DNA of 64,000 bases from Zoroaster sp. YZ-2022 (GCA_029582265.1 CM055821.1:45079694-45143693), one strand, 5' to 3'; counted from the first letter of the stretch, positions 12,601 through 22,086 are shown. Made by a program: numbers and translations. Notes: a model not told the origin generated them from the sequence alone.

Positions 12601-15600
12601 ATTAAAAATGGATATGGGTTGAAAGGATTAAAAGAAAGCACACATAAGTTTCAAAGGTCAAACCTTGGGCTGGGAATGCTCATAAAAAATGAATAATGCT
12701 CATGAAAAAATATATCGTGGAACCTGCTGCTATATAGGATTCTAGCCAGCCAATCGTCATCGGGCAAGCTCGGTGGTCGAGAGGTTAAGATGTCTGCACT
12801 GGTAAGCAGGAGGTCATGGGTTCGAATTCCACCCGAGTCGCCTGTGAAGTTTTTCACAGACACTCGGAAAGCACTGAGTTGTTTATCACCCGACGCAAGA
12901 ACTAACCAACCTATATGAAAATGGGTTTAAAAGATTATAGGAAGGCACACTTATGAATCAAAAGCTAATCCTTTTCATTAAAGCCAAACTCAAAGGCCTT
13001 AGACAACTCACAGTGGCTTAGCAGGGGATTCAGGAGTAATAAATTAGTCCTTTGAGCTGAAGGCAGGATCTGTCAGTTCCAGTTCTGGTCATGGAATTGC
13101 CCATGATGAAAACCAAGTAGTGTGCAGTGACTCGTAGATAATTAATTTTGCTGTACCACAAAGTTTACATGTACCTCACATTAGAAACTGATGCCCTCCT
13201 TAATAAATTTATGAGTTGCCTCTATTCTTGTCTTTGTGTAGAAAGCAAATAAATAACTTTAAAATAATGTTTTTTTTAACTGATTTTAATTTTGCCCTAC
13301 ACCGACGTGTGTATAGCACTGTATACTCAGTGCTTTCTGAGTGTCTGTGGAAAAACTTCACAGGCGACTCGGGCGGGATTCGAACCCACGACCTCCTGCT
13401 TACTAGTGCAGACGTCTTAACCTCTCGACCACCGAGCTTGCCCGATGACGATTGGCCGGCTAGAATCCTAAAATCAGTTGTTTATCACCCGACGCAAAAT
13501 TAACCAACCTACAAATGTTTTTGTTTACCAAAATTATTGAATTATATGAATAACCATAACTAAGTTTATAAATGAATTTATGACACAGCATAATCAATTC
13601 ATAGCTGAGCAAATAATGGCCCCTGTTTTATAAAAGCTTCAGTCAATTATAATTATAAAAGCTTCAGTCAAAATGTTTCACATTTGAAACTAATTTAAAA
13701 TTCTTTCACAAGGAAAATAATGATGAAAAACAAACTGCTGGTGAATCACAAAGAATATAGATCTACATTTTTTACATCTTGGCCCAATTTAGGTTTTTAT
13801 TATATGTATATATATATATATATATTATAAGGCTCTTTCATATTCAGAACTTATGGCCTGTACTTCTTGCCAGGTAGTAATTTTGTCCCATTTAAAGAGG
13901 TGAAAGTACCAGTTTCCAACAGTGCTGATTTTTTTCCAAAAAGTGCCACTTGGAGGGTTTTGCAGGATATGGGGTGGTTAGGGTTAATGTGAGCATAATT
14001 TTCAGGGCAAGGCGAAGTCTGCATACTTGTGTCCAAGGATTCGGTGCTAAGCCTATATTGTATACAATAGTTGCTTAGATATTTTTTGCTTTGGAAGAAC
14101 CAATATTTGTAATTTTTTTTGTAATAATTTACAGTGTCTTTTATTTTGTCCGCAGGTACATACGCATTGTCGGCATTCGCAACACAGTGAATAAAGTGTT
14201 TCATCTGGTGTCGTTTGAATGCATGTTCACTGACAAAACATTACAACTGGAAAAGGGACTCGTAGGTAAAGAAAATACCCCCCCCCCCCACCCAAGTTTA
14301 GGACTTGGGTGGGGGGGGGGGGCACGTTGCATCTTGGTCTAGCTGCTGATCAATGTTCACCTTCCCTGTACATTGCTATAATTGAACTAATCAAAGTATC
14401 TACATTATATTTTTCAAACATGCATAAAGTGTTGCATTTTCTCTTATATAGCGTACATATAACACATTTCTGAAATTGTTATTTTGTGCTGAGTAAGGTC
14501 TGGGTATAATGCAACTACTGTGAAAAAAACTGATGAGTGAAATATATATTACGGCATTAAGAGTGGGCTCAAAACCTTAACAATGTAACGTGAGTAACAT
14601 AATAATAATAATAATAATAATGTGGACTTATATAGCGCATGTATCCACCAAACTGGTGCTCAAGGCGCATTATATTATTATTCCTGAAACCATCTCAGCT
14701 CCCTGGGGAGTATACAGCTCAATTGCTGCCATTTTGGCGCATATGGGCTAATCAAACACAGCAACCAACTCTGCCCTCACAGGTACCCATTTACCCCTGG
14801 GTGGAGAGAAGCAATTATGGTAAAGTGTCTTGCTCAAGGACACAATTACCCCGGTCGCGGTTGGGATTCGAACCCACAATTTGACAACTCAGCCATCAGA
14901 ACACAAATCCAATGCACTAAACCACTCGACCATGGCACTTTCCCCTATGAGCATAAAGTACATAAATCAATAAAATCAAAGATCAAATCAATCTCCAAAT
15001 GGGGTAAGGCTGCCAAACACAGTCACTGTAGCCTTTGCATGTATACTGTATGGATATGTTTACTAGGCACGATTTCCCTGAATCCAATGGTAAAACAATA
15101 TTATGCCATGTCTCGGAAACCTTATTTTGTGAATTGTTTGATCCCCGCAGTACCCAAAGAGAGCGTGGCCACCATCCAGGCTAGTGCTAGCGTCATTGAG
15201 GGAGTGAGTCGTAGCCGCAACGCGCTGCTGAACGGCGACACCAAGAACTACGATTGGGACTCTGGTTATACGTGTCACCAGCTTGGTAGCGGGTCTATCG
15301 TGGTGCAGCTAGCTCAGCCGTATGTCATCGACACCATGAAGTAAGCTTAAACACCATGTGACAAATCGCATCGCCATTGTTAAACTGGGACGGGTGTTAG
15401 ACACCATAAAATCGTATTTTGATAGGCCTGTGATTTCTCAGGATTTTTCCTGATTTCAGGATTTAAAAAAAAATCTCCCATTGCCGCAAAATTTCCTTGA
15501 AAGAAGAGAAGTAGCCACCAAGGAGCCTGTATTGTGTCCAAAGCTCTAGTCTCTTGTTTGTGGGGATGTCGTGGCCGAGCGGTCTAGCTTACCGGACTCA

Positions 15601-18600
15601 AGTTCTGGTGTTAGCAGCAGAATGTGGGTTCGAATCCCGGCCGTGACACTTGTGTCCTTGAGCAAGACACTTAACCATAATTGCTTCTCTCCACCCAGGG
15701 GTTAAATGGGTACCTGTGAGGGCAGAGTTGGTTGATTAGCCCTATATGCGCTGTACTTGGCAGCAATTGAGCTGTATACTCCCCAGGGAGCTGAGATGGT
15801 TTCAGGAATGATTTATGAGCCTTATGAGCACCACTTAGTTGGTGGATACGTGCGCTATATAAGTCCACACATTATTATTATTATTATTATTATTATGTGG
15901 AAAGTCTGTAAATCCATAAAAATTAAACATCCAGGAGGCTTTGTCCTCTAGACCAAAGGGAGACCCAGACCCGCTACCCATTTTTCAGGATTTTTTTACT
16001 TTTGTCAAATTACACCCCTGATTTTTAAAGAAAGTATTTATTTTGGTATTTTTATGTAAGGCGCTACATCTCAAATCTTATTCATCTGTAATTTTGACAA
16101 TACTCAATTATGTTGAAATCATTGTAACATTTTTTTTTTTAACTTCACATGTAAACATTCACACTGTTGCCTGCCATGAAATGACCCTGGTGCTCTCAAG
16201 GTCACTGCCCGTGTAAATATATCCCTCATTGAGAATGTAATTTTTAGATTTGGTTCACTTTTTATAGAACGTAATTGACTGTGAGAGTCACAGCTTAATC
16301 ATAACTAGTATTTCCAATAAAATCAACATTCAGACCACTCCAGACAGCATAGATTTAGGTATTTCCCAGTCCTGGACATTAATTATTTACCAAATATAGT
16401 TGTGTTTTAGAGCTTTTAGGTTCTCAGTAACATTGTGCAAGAGAGAAACAAAAATTACATCCAGTATAAATATTATGTGATAACATATATGTGATGCAAT
16501 CTGGGAAAACCCGTCAGATGTTGGCGAACTTGTTTTGAAGATAATGGTAAAATAGTCCCCCCAATTTTGTTTGACAATTTGAGTTTTTGTTACCATTTTA
16601 ATTGTTAATATCTAAATGATCATTCTTGAAAATATTAAATAAAAATTCCATTTTATATGTAAAAACATATGGTGACAGATAATTAAAAAGCTGTCTTTGT
16701 TTTTCGTTTCCGCCATTGTTTTTTAAGGACAGCGGCGATTATAACTTCCCAAGAGCATAACTCAAGTTATAGACAACCTAGAATCATGAATAAAACAGCA
16801 CAGTGTCCTTGTTAATTTGATTTATACAACACAAAAATGACAAATTTCACCATGTGAAGGGTTTTCCCCCAGATCACATCACATATTTGACAAAGTGTTC
16901 GTTTGGTAATTATATGACATGTTAGAATGCTGTTGTGGGACTGTGATGCCAGAACCTACAGCTACTACGTGGAGGTGTCCACAGACCAGAATACCTGGGT
17001 GAAGGTTACCGACAAGACCAAGCAAGCTTGCAGGTGGGTTACAGTGATGGTCAGATTGGGCCAGTGTAGACTGGTAACCTGTCCTTCATATTGAGGAGGA
17101 TACAAGGACAGGGTCTGGGAATGATACTTACTGGATTTCATTGGTATACTTGTATATGTACATGTAGTATCCATAAGCAAACAGCTGGCACGCATAAGGT
17201 TTTTATAGCTGCACCCAGTACCAACAACTTGACCCGATGTCAATCTTTGAACTGTGACCCTTGACATATGACCCTTCACCCACTTCAAATTCCATTGTCA
17301 GATCTCTTAAAGTGCAGATTTCATTGTTGTGGAAGTTCATTTTAACCCTCCTACTCTAGCTGCACTTTAGTGGGAAGTTGGTATAGAGGTCAAAATCAGT
17401 CAACTGTCTCTTTTGACTGTTGACCCAAATGTGTACACAGGGGCATTTTTGACTGGTTTTTACTGTCATTTTGACCAATACCAGACAATGCTTGTACCAG
17501 TCAAAAATGGTCGACTCATTTTGACCTGTAAATGTACTGTAAAGTACTCTCGTACGAGTGATTGTAAATGATTTTGTGCAAAGTACGGGGTTCATCGGTT
17601 GAGCCAAAGATTGGAATAAACACACAACAATGAGACAGGATTACTAGTTGACGATTACTTATTTTATTAGTCACTGATGCAAACTCATCAATTCCTCTCT
17701 TTATCCCGATCAATCTCCGACTGACTTCTTATTCCATCCGCAAACATATTTAACCTCTTTACTTTTTATTATCTTCATTCTATAACAAAATATTATTATC
17801 TTAGAAAGATCAACTCACGCATACGCTTACGCACGCAGCATGCGTATGCATGCAGCTCGCGTGTAAAGCAAGGGAATCATTTTAATAACAATAATTAATT
17901 GTCTGATTAATTTATGTTATAACTCCATATCACTACAGTACTTACTACACGTAAGTGCACTAGATATACCTCGGCAAGTATATCAAAATTTTAATTGATT
18001 TTGACCATTGTAGTAGTAGGAGGGTTAAACCCTGGATTTTAATTTGCAAAACAAGCGATTTTTGATGAGGAAAAAAATAACCTTATTCTGGATTGGAACC
18101 TACGACCTCTGGGTTACTGTAAAAGTGCTGTACCAACTAGCTGAGGTTACCCCACCCCCAAGTGCAGGTGTTCAATCCTAATTATCTGTTCTTTTGAACT
18201 TTTCTCAATCTGTTACTGTAGGGCCTGGCAGTACCTCAAGTTTCCCAAGCAAGCCATCACATTTGTACGAATCGTCGGCACTCGCAACACGGCCAATGAG
18301 GTAGGTGCTCATTGAGAGTCCTTGAAAGAGTTTGTTAGGGTAAACTGTATGCAGAAATATCCCATTCCAAACTTTACCACCATTGTCTGCTAATCAGATT
18401 AGTCTCACTCTGAGAAACATTGGTCCATAGCCAACCTAATTTGTTTAATTATATAATGCGGTGGTGAGTTACATGCAGTTGTGAGATACATGCGGTGGTG
18501 AGGCTGTCCTGATGTTTTGTTTGTTTTACATAGGCTGTCTTACTTTACAAATGTAATAGTTTTTATTATATAACTCTTTTATCACGTCTCATCAAAACGT

Positions 18601-19708
18601 TTTACAATTTGTGCCTCCGCTTCAAAGACTACGATTGACACAAGTTTTATTTTTACTACTGTTATGTGACATAACTAGGTTGTTTCTACACAACCCATAT
18701 CTAGAACGTTATATTGTGTAGCTAAACTTTTACAATCCCAAGCAGATATACAAAGCTTTACAATGCTGGAGTGTAAAATGAGTTTGTAATTGTTCAAAAC
18801 CAAACAGCAGTAATATTTATATGAATAAGAAATTTACAATGCTTGTGTCATAATTTGTATTTTGTTGGTATTTTATTAAATTTATTGAAAAATGTATCAA
18901 ATGTGTGAGTGTGAGTTGTATACAACAAATATTTATGGCCTTTCATTTATGCAATGGTAAAATTATGTCACTGTGTAAAATGTTCCATTTCATGAGGCGA
19001 AGGCAATTTTACCCAGTGATATATTTTTACCATTTCATTCAGAGTCACTGGATATTTGTATGATATCTGAATAGGAAATCCCCCACCATCTGGATCAGCT
19101 GCCTTGATGTTGGAAATAACTTTATTCATTTTACGAATGTATGCATGAATTTGTTAACCCTAACCTTCCCAAATCCTCTTTTGCTAAAGTGAAGGATTTT
19201 GGAGGATTGAGGTTATTAGGCATACTTGCCTTTCCGTGGTATATGTACATCCATGTTTGTTGTAATGATTGCAAGGTCAGTGCTTGGGTCAGTGGACACT
19301 GTTTATTGCTCCATGCATGCAGGGAGGGTCCCTGGCCATGTACATGTATCACAGATTAGAAACACGTGTGAATACATGTCATGTGCTTGCTTTACTCCTG
19401 AAGGATTTTGGAGGATTCAGGTTATGTGTAAGCAAATGGGCCTAGGGAGTTGGGGTTAAATAACCCTCTGGAGAAACATCATTGTGTTTCAGGTACATTT
19501 ATTTCCTTCGTTGTTGCTCTTGATCTTTTAGGTATTCCATTGTGTTCATTTTGAGTGCCCTGCCCAGTCAACAGAAGACACCCCGACAGGGAGTGACGAT
19601 CCACATGCACCAGAGGCTGGAGGAGACAATAACCAGCCCCAGGGACTGTCAGCCCAGCCCACTTCTCCACAATCCAACCAGCATAGAAACTTACATCAAG
19701 GTATATGA
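6401..19708 (+). CDS. BTBD9: BTBD9 (BTB/POZ domain-containing protein 9), 3' part, seven exons
   Basis: Seven GT-AG exons join in phase (6401-6623, 9622-9741, 14156-14265, 15151-15340, 16926-17033, 18222-18300, 19532-19708) and encode the last 334 or so residues of BTBD9. The product has two tandem F5/8-type C (discoidin-like) beta-sandwich domains; recurrent motifs are LLWDRD/LLWDCD, SYSYYLE/TYSYYVE, IRIVGIRNT/VRIVGTRNT and VFHLVSFEC/VFHCVHFEC. BTBD9 is a presumed Cullin-3 adaptor linked in animals to dopamine, iron and sleep phenotypes. The BTB and BACK exons are not in the window and must lie to the left. The second discoidin domain is almost identical to the vertebrate one as I remember it (SRSRNALLNGDTKNYDWDSG). 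The last exon ends in a divergent Ser/Pro/Gln-rich tail. The gene is convergent with NDUFAF7 and hosts an antisense lectin gene. Confidence 0.93.
6752..6905. repeat. Inverted tRNA-like SINE hairpin
   Basis: ATGTATGAAGCACTGTATA at the left is mirrored by TATACAGTACTTCATACGT at the right. Between them, GGGATTCGAACCCAC meets its complement GTGGGTTCAAATCCC around a short loop. It looks like two head-to-head tRNA-derived SINE pieces. Confidence 0.7.
6998..7336. mobile_element. MITE with AAAAAAGTCTCCGGTTTCTGG inverted ends
   Basis: The left end AAAAAAAGTCTGCGGTTTCT and the right end AGAAACCGGAGACTTTTTTG form inverted repeats. Related copies or fragments sit at 43985-44365, 55296-55422 and 61344-61700. 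Confidence 0.65.
7519..7742. mobile_element. TTAA-flanked AAAGGGACA-family MITE
   Basis: It is bounded by TTAA on both sides (7519-7522 and 7739-7742). Ends read TTAAAGGGGCAGTATTGTCA and GTGATGATAGTGTTCCCTTT. Internal arms are complementary (GCATGGAATC / GATTCCATGC). Confidence 0.75.
8034..9053. mobile_element. TTAA-flanked MITE expanded by 114-bp repeats
   Basis: The left end TTAACTTGAACCGCCTAGCT and the right end GGTGGTTAGGGTTAA resemble the element at 24609-24836 and the fragment ending near 13987. The interior is a tandem array. The long ORFs on both strands come only from the period being divisible by three. Confidence 0.7.
8085..9010. repeat. 114-bp minisatellite, about eight units
   Basis: The first unit is 115 bp and the others 114 bp, beginning near 8091, 8206, 8320, 8434, 8548, 8662, 8776 and 8890. 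Core: CCATGCAGTAACACTACCAC, then CCAACTGTTGG. The outer units share CTAGCTGG...CCCGGTCCC variants absent from the inner ones. Confidence 0.96.
9622..9741 (+). CDS. BTBD9: BTBD9 exon (first F5/8C domain, middle)
   Basis: The acceptor is CCTTCAG and the donor is CTGCAG|GTTAGT. The peptide includes SYSYYLEASIDEEDWVRIVD and LCRSWQTLFFQSRVCR, matching the vertebrate order. A TTAA-flanked MITE starts ten nucleotides after the exon end. Confidence 0.93.
9751..9885. mobile_element. TTAA MITE, CCCTCC family, left half only
   Basis: TTAACCCTCCTGTGACTACA followed by the family's conserved body (GTCAAAATGTTGATATAC) up to about 9885, where similarity stops. It starts ten nucleotides after a BTBD9 splice donor. 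Confidence 0.75.
9918..10520 (-). CDS. Secreted C-type lectin-like protein with (YDSW)8 insert
   Basis: This is an intronless ORF of 200 codons with an ATG at 10520, nested antisense in a BTBD9 intron. Residues 1-22 form a signal peptide (hydrophobic LVIAAVTLGVF, probable cleavage after VVGA). A C-type lectin-like domain follows: CPLSWVDYGQHCYLY near residues 26-41, the helix 1 region with Glu and Cys (EAEHYC), a second helix region ending in FLVDYVKRA, a FFWIRL strand, then EWCQ and a final HPFVCK. The Cys spacing suits a long-form CTLD. Between the FFWIRL strand and the distal Cys, where the ligand-binding loop and WSDG-type motif usually lie, there are Asn-Ser-Ser sequons and eight exact Tyr-Asp-Ser-Trp repeats. 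No EPN/QPD sugar motif is seen, so calcium-dependent sugar binding is doubtful. It could also be a CTLD of an adhesion or immune type. No promoter was identified. Confidence 0.8.
   Translation of the reverse strand: MPVWLVIAAVTLGVFHPSVVGAACLPCPLSWVDYGQHCYLYIPQHVTRDEAEHYCTTRLSRKHRLAQLASITEEGENDFLVDYVKRAAEVGFFWIRLYNISMDGNNSSDISSNSSAEYSSSSLYDSWYDSWYDSWYDSWYDSWYDSWYDSWYDSWYNSSSDSYHPYEWCQVISTMDRRQHISTCQISHPFVCKMVQRKLL
10056..10151 (-). repeat. 12-bp coding minisatellite, eight units (YDSW)
   Basis: Eight exact head-to-tail copies of a 12-bp unit (CCAGCTATCGTA on the plus strand) lie inside the lectin ORF. Each adds Tyr-Asp-Ser-Trp in frame. A ninth, degenerate unit (YNSS) borders the array. Confidence 0.97.
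10660..11103. repeat. Two-copy direct repeat, about 190-216 bp
   Basis: TGCTACAGGCTAGTGAATAT and ACCATCATTTGTGGGAAAAT recur at spacings of 192 and 216 bp. It lies just upstream of the lectin start, in BTBD9 intron sequence. Confidence 0.8.
11590..11945 (-). mobile_element. tRNA-Leu-like SINE, minus orientation
   Basis: Read on the minus strand it has a tRNA-like head with A box TGGCCGAGCGG and B box GGTTCGAATCC and a long variable arm. Then comes a conserved body (CCTTGAGCAAGATACTTAAC, GGGGAGTATACAGC on the plus strand) and an (ATT)n tail after GCGCTAAATAAG. It is one of seven copies in the window. Confidence 0.85.
12005..12053. repeat. Hairpin, 18-bp stem
   Basis: GTGTGCCCGGAAGAAGGTC pairs with GACCTTCTTCCGGCACAC, with one bulged base and a 12-nt loop. 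Single copies of the stem recur at 12278-12326. Confidence 0.8.
12325..12465. mobile_element. Fragment of TTAA MITE, ATGCAACAAG family
   Basis: TTGCTGATGGATCTTGTTGC to GGGGGTTAGG matches the right half of the copies at 38409-38615 and 52634-52817. Confidence 0.6.
12735..12915 (+). mobile_element. Second tRNA-derived SINE family, copy 1
   Basis: A tRNA-like head with GTGGTCGAGAGG (A box) and GGTTCGAATTCC (B box) is followed by GTCGCCTGTGAAGTTTTTCA, CAGACACTCGGAAAGCACTG. The opposite-orientation copy at 13300-13470 shares the flank CCGATGACGATTGGC. Confidence 0.75.
13300..13470 (-). mobile_element. Second tRNA-derived SINE family, copy 2
   Basis: This is the reverse complement of the 12735 copy, with GGATTCGAACCC and CCTCTCGACCACCGAGC. 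It ends in GTGTATAGCACTGTATACTC on its 3' side. Confidence 0.75.
13830..13987. mobile_element. Fragment of TTAA MITE related to 24609-24836
   Basis: ACTTATGGCCTGTA, GTACCAGTTTCCAACAGTGC and AAAAAGTGCC match 24735-24830. The fragment ends in GGGGTGGTTAGGGTTAA, the same terminus as the element at 8034-9053. Confidence 0.65.
14156..14265 (+). CDS. BTBD9: BTBD9 exon (end of first F5/8C domain)
   Basis: The acceptor is TCCGCAG and the donor is GTAG|GTAAAG, phase 2 in and phase 1 out. It encodes YIRIVGIRNTVNKVFHLVSF and then ECMFTDKTLQLEKGLV. A perfect C12/G12 hairpin starts 12 nt after the donor. Confidence 0.93.
14278..14322. repeat. Perfect 20-bp poly-C/poly-G hairpin
   Basis: Twelve C then ACCCAAGT, a five-base loop (TTAGG), then ACTTGGGT and twelve G. 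It begins 12 nt after the donor of a BTBD9 exon. Confidence 0.95.
14605..14942 (-). mobile_element. tRNA-Leu-like SINE, minus orientation
   Basis: It has an (AAT)n tail at 14600-14622, the body with CTCCCTGGGGAGTATACAGC, and a head ending in GCACTAAACCACTCGACCAT. It lies in a BTBD9 intron. Confidence 0.87.
15151..15340 (+). CDS. BTBD9: BTBD9 exon (start of second F5/8C domain)
   Basis: The acceptor is CCCCGCAG and the donor is GAA|GTAAGC. It encodes VPKESVATIQASASVIEGVS, then NGDTKNYDWDSGYTCHQLGS. This is the best conserved exon of the window. Confidence 0.95.
15563..15897 (+). mobile_element. tRNA-Leu-like SINE, plus orientation, nearly full length
   Basis: The head TCGTGGCCGAGCGGTCTAGC to GGTTCGAATCCCGGCCGTGA folds like a class II tRNA. 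The body has CCTTGAGCAAGACACTTAAC and ends in GCGCTATATAAGTCCACAC with (ATT)8. It lies in a BTBD9 intron and is the best copy for a family consensus. Confidence 0.88.
16926..17033 (+). CDS. BTBD9: BTBD9 exon (second F5/8C domain, middle)
   Basis: The acceptor is ATGTTAG and the donor is TGCAG|GTGGGT. It encodes MLLWDCDARTYSYYVEVSTD followed by QNTWVKVTDKTKQACR. It has too few residues between stops to stand out as an ORF and is placed by similarity and phase. Confidence 0.92.
17342..18028. mobile_element. TTAA MITE, CCCTCC family, with an internal 0.4-kb insertion
   Basis: The left end TTAACCCTCCTACTCTAGCT and right end TAGTAGTAGGAGGGTTAA are both present, with TTAA on both sides. Between about 17535 and 17939 the element is interrupted by unrelated sequence starting GTACTGTAAAG and ending CTACAGTAC. 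Confidence 0.78.
18085..18170 (-). mobile_element. tRNA-like fragment
   Basis: On the minus strand, AGCTAGTTGGTACAGCACTT resembles an A-box arm and GGTCGTAGGTTCCAATCC a degenerate B box. The acceptor stem is not convincing, so I call it a SINE head or tRNA pseudogene. Confidence 0.4.
18222..18300 (+). CDS. BTBD9: BTBD9 exon (end of second F5/8C domain)
   Basis: The acceptor is TACTGTAG and the donor is GAG|GTAGGT. It encodes AWQYLKFPKQAITFVRIVGT then RNTANE and leaves in phase 0. Confidence 0.92.
19154..19459. mobile_element. TTAA MITE, CCCTAACC family, copy B (unexpanded)
   Basis: TTAA flanks both ends (19154-19157 and 19456-19459). The internal 44-bp motif of copies A and C occurs only once here, so this is the compact form of the element. 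Confidence 0.82.
19532..19708 (+). CDS. BTBD9: BTBD9 terminal coding exon and stop
   Basis: The acceptor is CTTTTAG. The exon opens with VFHCVHFECP, as in vertebrates, then a low-complexity tail (SDDPHAPEAGGDNNQPQ, SPQSNQHRNLHQGI) and TGA at 19706-19708. The last codons belong to the first unit of a direct repeat that continues downstream, so the C-terminus differs from the vertebrate one. The 3' splice site lies 72 nt after the end of a MITE. Confidence 0.88.
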   Translation, partial: VFHCVHFECPAQSTEDTPTGSDDPHAPEAGGDNNQPQGLSAQPTSPQSNQHRNLHQGI

Positions 19709-20010
19709 GGGGGAGACGCCCAGATGCTGGAGGGTACAACTAGGTATATGGGGACAACTAGGTGGAAATGGGTACACAGGGTGTAAAACCAGACCCTGAT
19801 GCACTTATGTTCACCCAGCACAAGAGTTTACATCAAGGTATCTAAGGGGGGAATCCCAGATGCTGCAGGGGACAACCAGGTATACGGACAACTAGGTGGA
19901 AATGGGTACACGGGGTGTAAAACCAGCACACAGTGCACCTATATTCACCCAGCACAGGAGCTTACATCAAGGCATGTAAGGGGGAGACTCCCAGAGTCTG
20001 TAGGGATTTA
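19685..20010. repeat. Direct repeat (137-144 bp, about 2.3 units) starting in BTBD9 coding sequence
   Basis: TTACATCAAGG recurs at 19691, 19828 and 19972, with GGTGGAAATGGGTACAC and GTAAAACCAG between. The first unit includes the final BTBD9 codons and stop. Confidence 0.85.
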
Positions 20011-20029
20011 ACTAGGTACATGGGGGTGT

Positions 20030-21518
20030 TACCAGCCCCCCAATTCACCCATGTCCATTGGGGTGAGCAGGGGATTGCACCCATACCCAGGACATAACCA
20101 AGGGGATATCAACTAGCTCCCAGTGCACCACAGACCACCCAGCACCCAAATGAGTGACAGTCAACACCCAGTGATTCATCCAATTTCCCATAATCCAATC
20201 GACACTGGGTACTCTAAGGGAGTAGATGTATGGGGGTAGATTTTTGGGGATCTAGGTAGTAGGTACCCTTGTGTAATTTACATAACAGGGGTAACATCTA
20301 GTAAATCAAGCAAGGGGATAAAATCCTGTGAAAAAAAAACTGATCTATAAATCATGAGAACAAAAATTCCTTTTTATTTTAATGTTGTATATTTGTGCTG
20401 TTTCTTGTGAATACAACGGACATTGTTAATCATATATTTATTCAGTCAACTTTATACCTGGTTCTCTGGACCCTCTTGTATGCACCAGACACATTGTTCA
20501 TAGCAAGGAAAACTTTGTGGGAATAACCCGTATTTGAGGCCCTATCCAAAATGACGGCTACGGCTACGGCTAGATCACTGTTTCTTCCTATACTTCAGCA
20601 TTGCCGCTGCAGTCAGTAGCCATAGCCCTAGCCAAAAACCAATGGACCTTGGTCCAATTTCATAGATCTGTAATAACTCCAATGTCTCATAGTCACTATG
20701 GCCATCTTTGTTTGATTCCCTGTATACACATATGTCCACATCACTGATAATAAATATATAGCAGGGGGCCAGACTATTATTGACCAATCGCTATTCATAA
20801 ACGACGGTCCCTCACAGTGCCTATAACCAGACTTGTAGTCGAATACAAGTACACAAACTCTATAGTTGTACTCGATCTATTACTCATCACATGAGCAGAC
20901 AAATCGAAGACAAACAAAGAAATTGCCCTAGCACGTGAGTCACATACGCATAACACAATTTTCAAAGTTGTCTGAGACAACTTCATGTGCAATTAATTCA
21001 TGCACATGCTGATGGTCAAGTGTATTTGCGCGGAAGACAAGCAATATGGCTGCCGTACGATTTAAGAACAAATGGTGGCTAATCATTGAGCTGGATAGGG
21101 TATCCCAGAAGTCTGCTACCTACATGAAGTGTGCCAGCCTGCTGTAATCCACACCACGGCATTGTACTCCAAATGTGCGCATGCACAACTAGCATGGTTA
21201 CGAGTTTTGCTACACTGCCTGGCCTGGCGTAAGGTATCGTGGGATTAAGCGATTGACACGCGAAGCTAGTTCTTATAACTATATGCAATCTTAAACTAGA
21301 CGAGGGCAAACCATCAGCTATGGGGCAAACGATGGTGCGCGCGTGAGATACAGTTCTCTCATGCCGAGTAAGTCTCCCAGACTGCACTGCTTCAGACCTT
21401 GCACGTCAGTTTATGGAACAATGCATCATGAATGGTCAAAATCCATTGTTCTTGGAGTACTATGGCATGGACTAAGTTAGTACACGACTTGCAAACTTCA
21501 TGTAAGTAATAGACTTCT
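20030..21518. other. Intergenic, no gene recognised
   Basis: Downstream of BTBD9. No convincing exon or strong AATAAA for BTBD9 is seen. A small inverted pair (GGCTACGGCTACGGCTAG near 20560 and TAGCCATAGCCCTAGCC near 20620) suggests a degenerate MITE. Confidence 0.5.
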
Positions 21519-22086
21519 GGGCCGGTATTTATCAAGCAACTTAAGTGGAATTCTCCAAGCTACTTATCTAAAGTATCCTACTCAAATCCACCCCTAAATC
21601 TGAGATACCTCTCGGGGTGTCTTAAGTCCAAGTGCGTTGGCTTTTTGAACATAAATTCTAATCATTTCATAAAGGGAGCTACTTGGAGATGGTAATAATC
21701 TGAAATTCCTTTTCATACTCTTCAACCAACCTGCACTTTTTAGCCTCTGCAAAGTTTGGTTTCCTTTTTGGCTTTTCCATGACAGCTCTACACTAGTGGA
21801 TACCGGCCCATGCACAGTTGTTTCCAGTGCAAGAAGGTATAGGCCTACGACCTATTACCCAGGATGAATTTATTATTATCAGTCTTACACAAAGTGTCAT
21901 CATGGTCATTCGGACGCACGAGCTGACCCATCGCCAAACCGCATAAATCTACATAAAAACAATGTGAAATGTGACATAAATCCTTGGAAATGACCTTTCG
22001 ACAGATCTAGGTACCATACCTAAATTGGAGTATCCTACTTACCGCTTAGGCATACCTAACTTAAGTTGCTTGATAAATACCGGCCC
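21519..22086. mobile_element. Harbinger-like MITE, GGGCCGGTATTTATCAAGC ends
   Basis: The left end GGGCCGGTATTTATCAAGCA and the right end TGCTTGATAAATACCGGCCC are perfect inverted repeats, extended by ACTTAAGT. GGG-rich ends suggest PIF/Harbinger; a target duplication is not clear. No coding capacity. Confidence 0.72.

Noticed and set aside
15568..15649. A functional tRNA-Leu gene
   Set aside because: Although it folds well, it is joined to a conserved SINE body and (ATT)n tail and occurs in seven copies.
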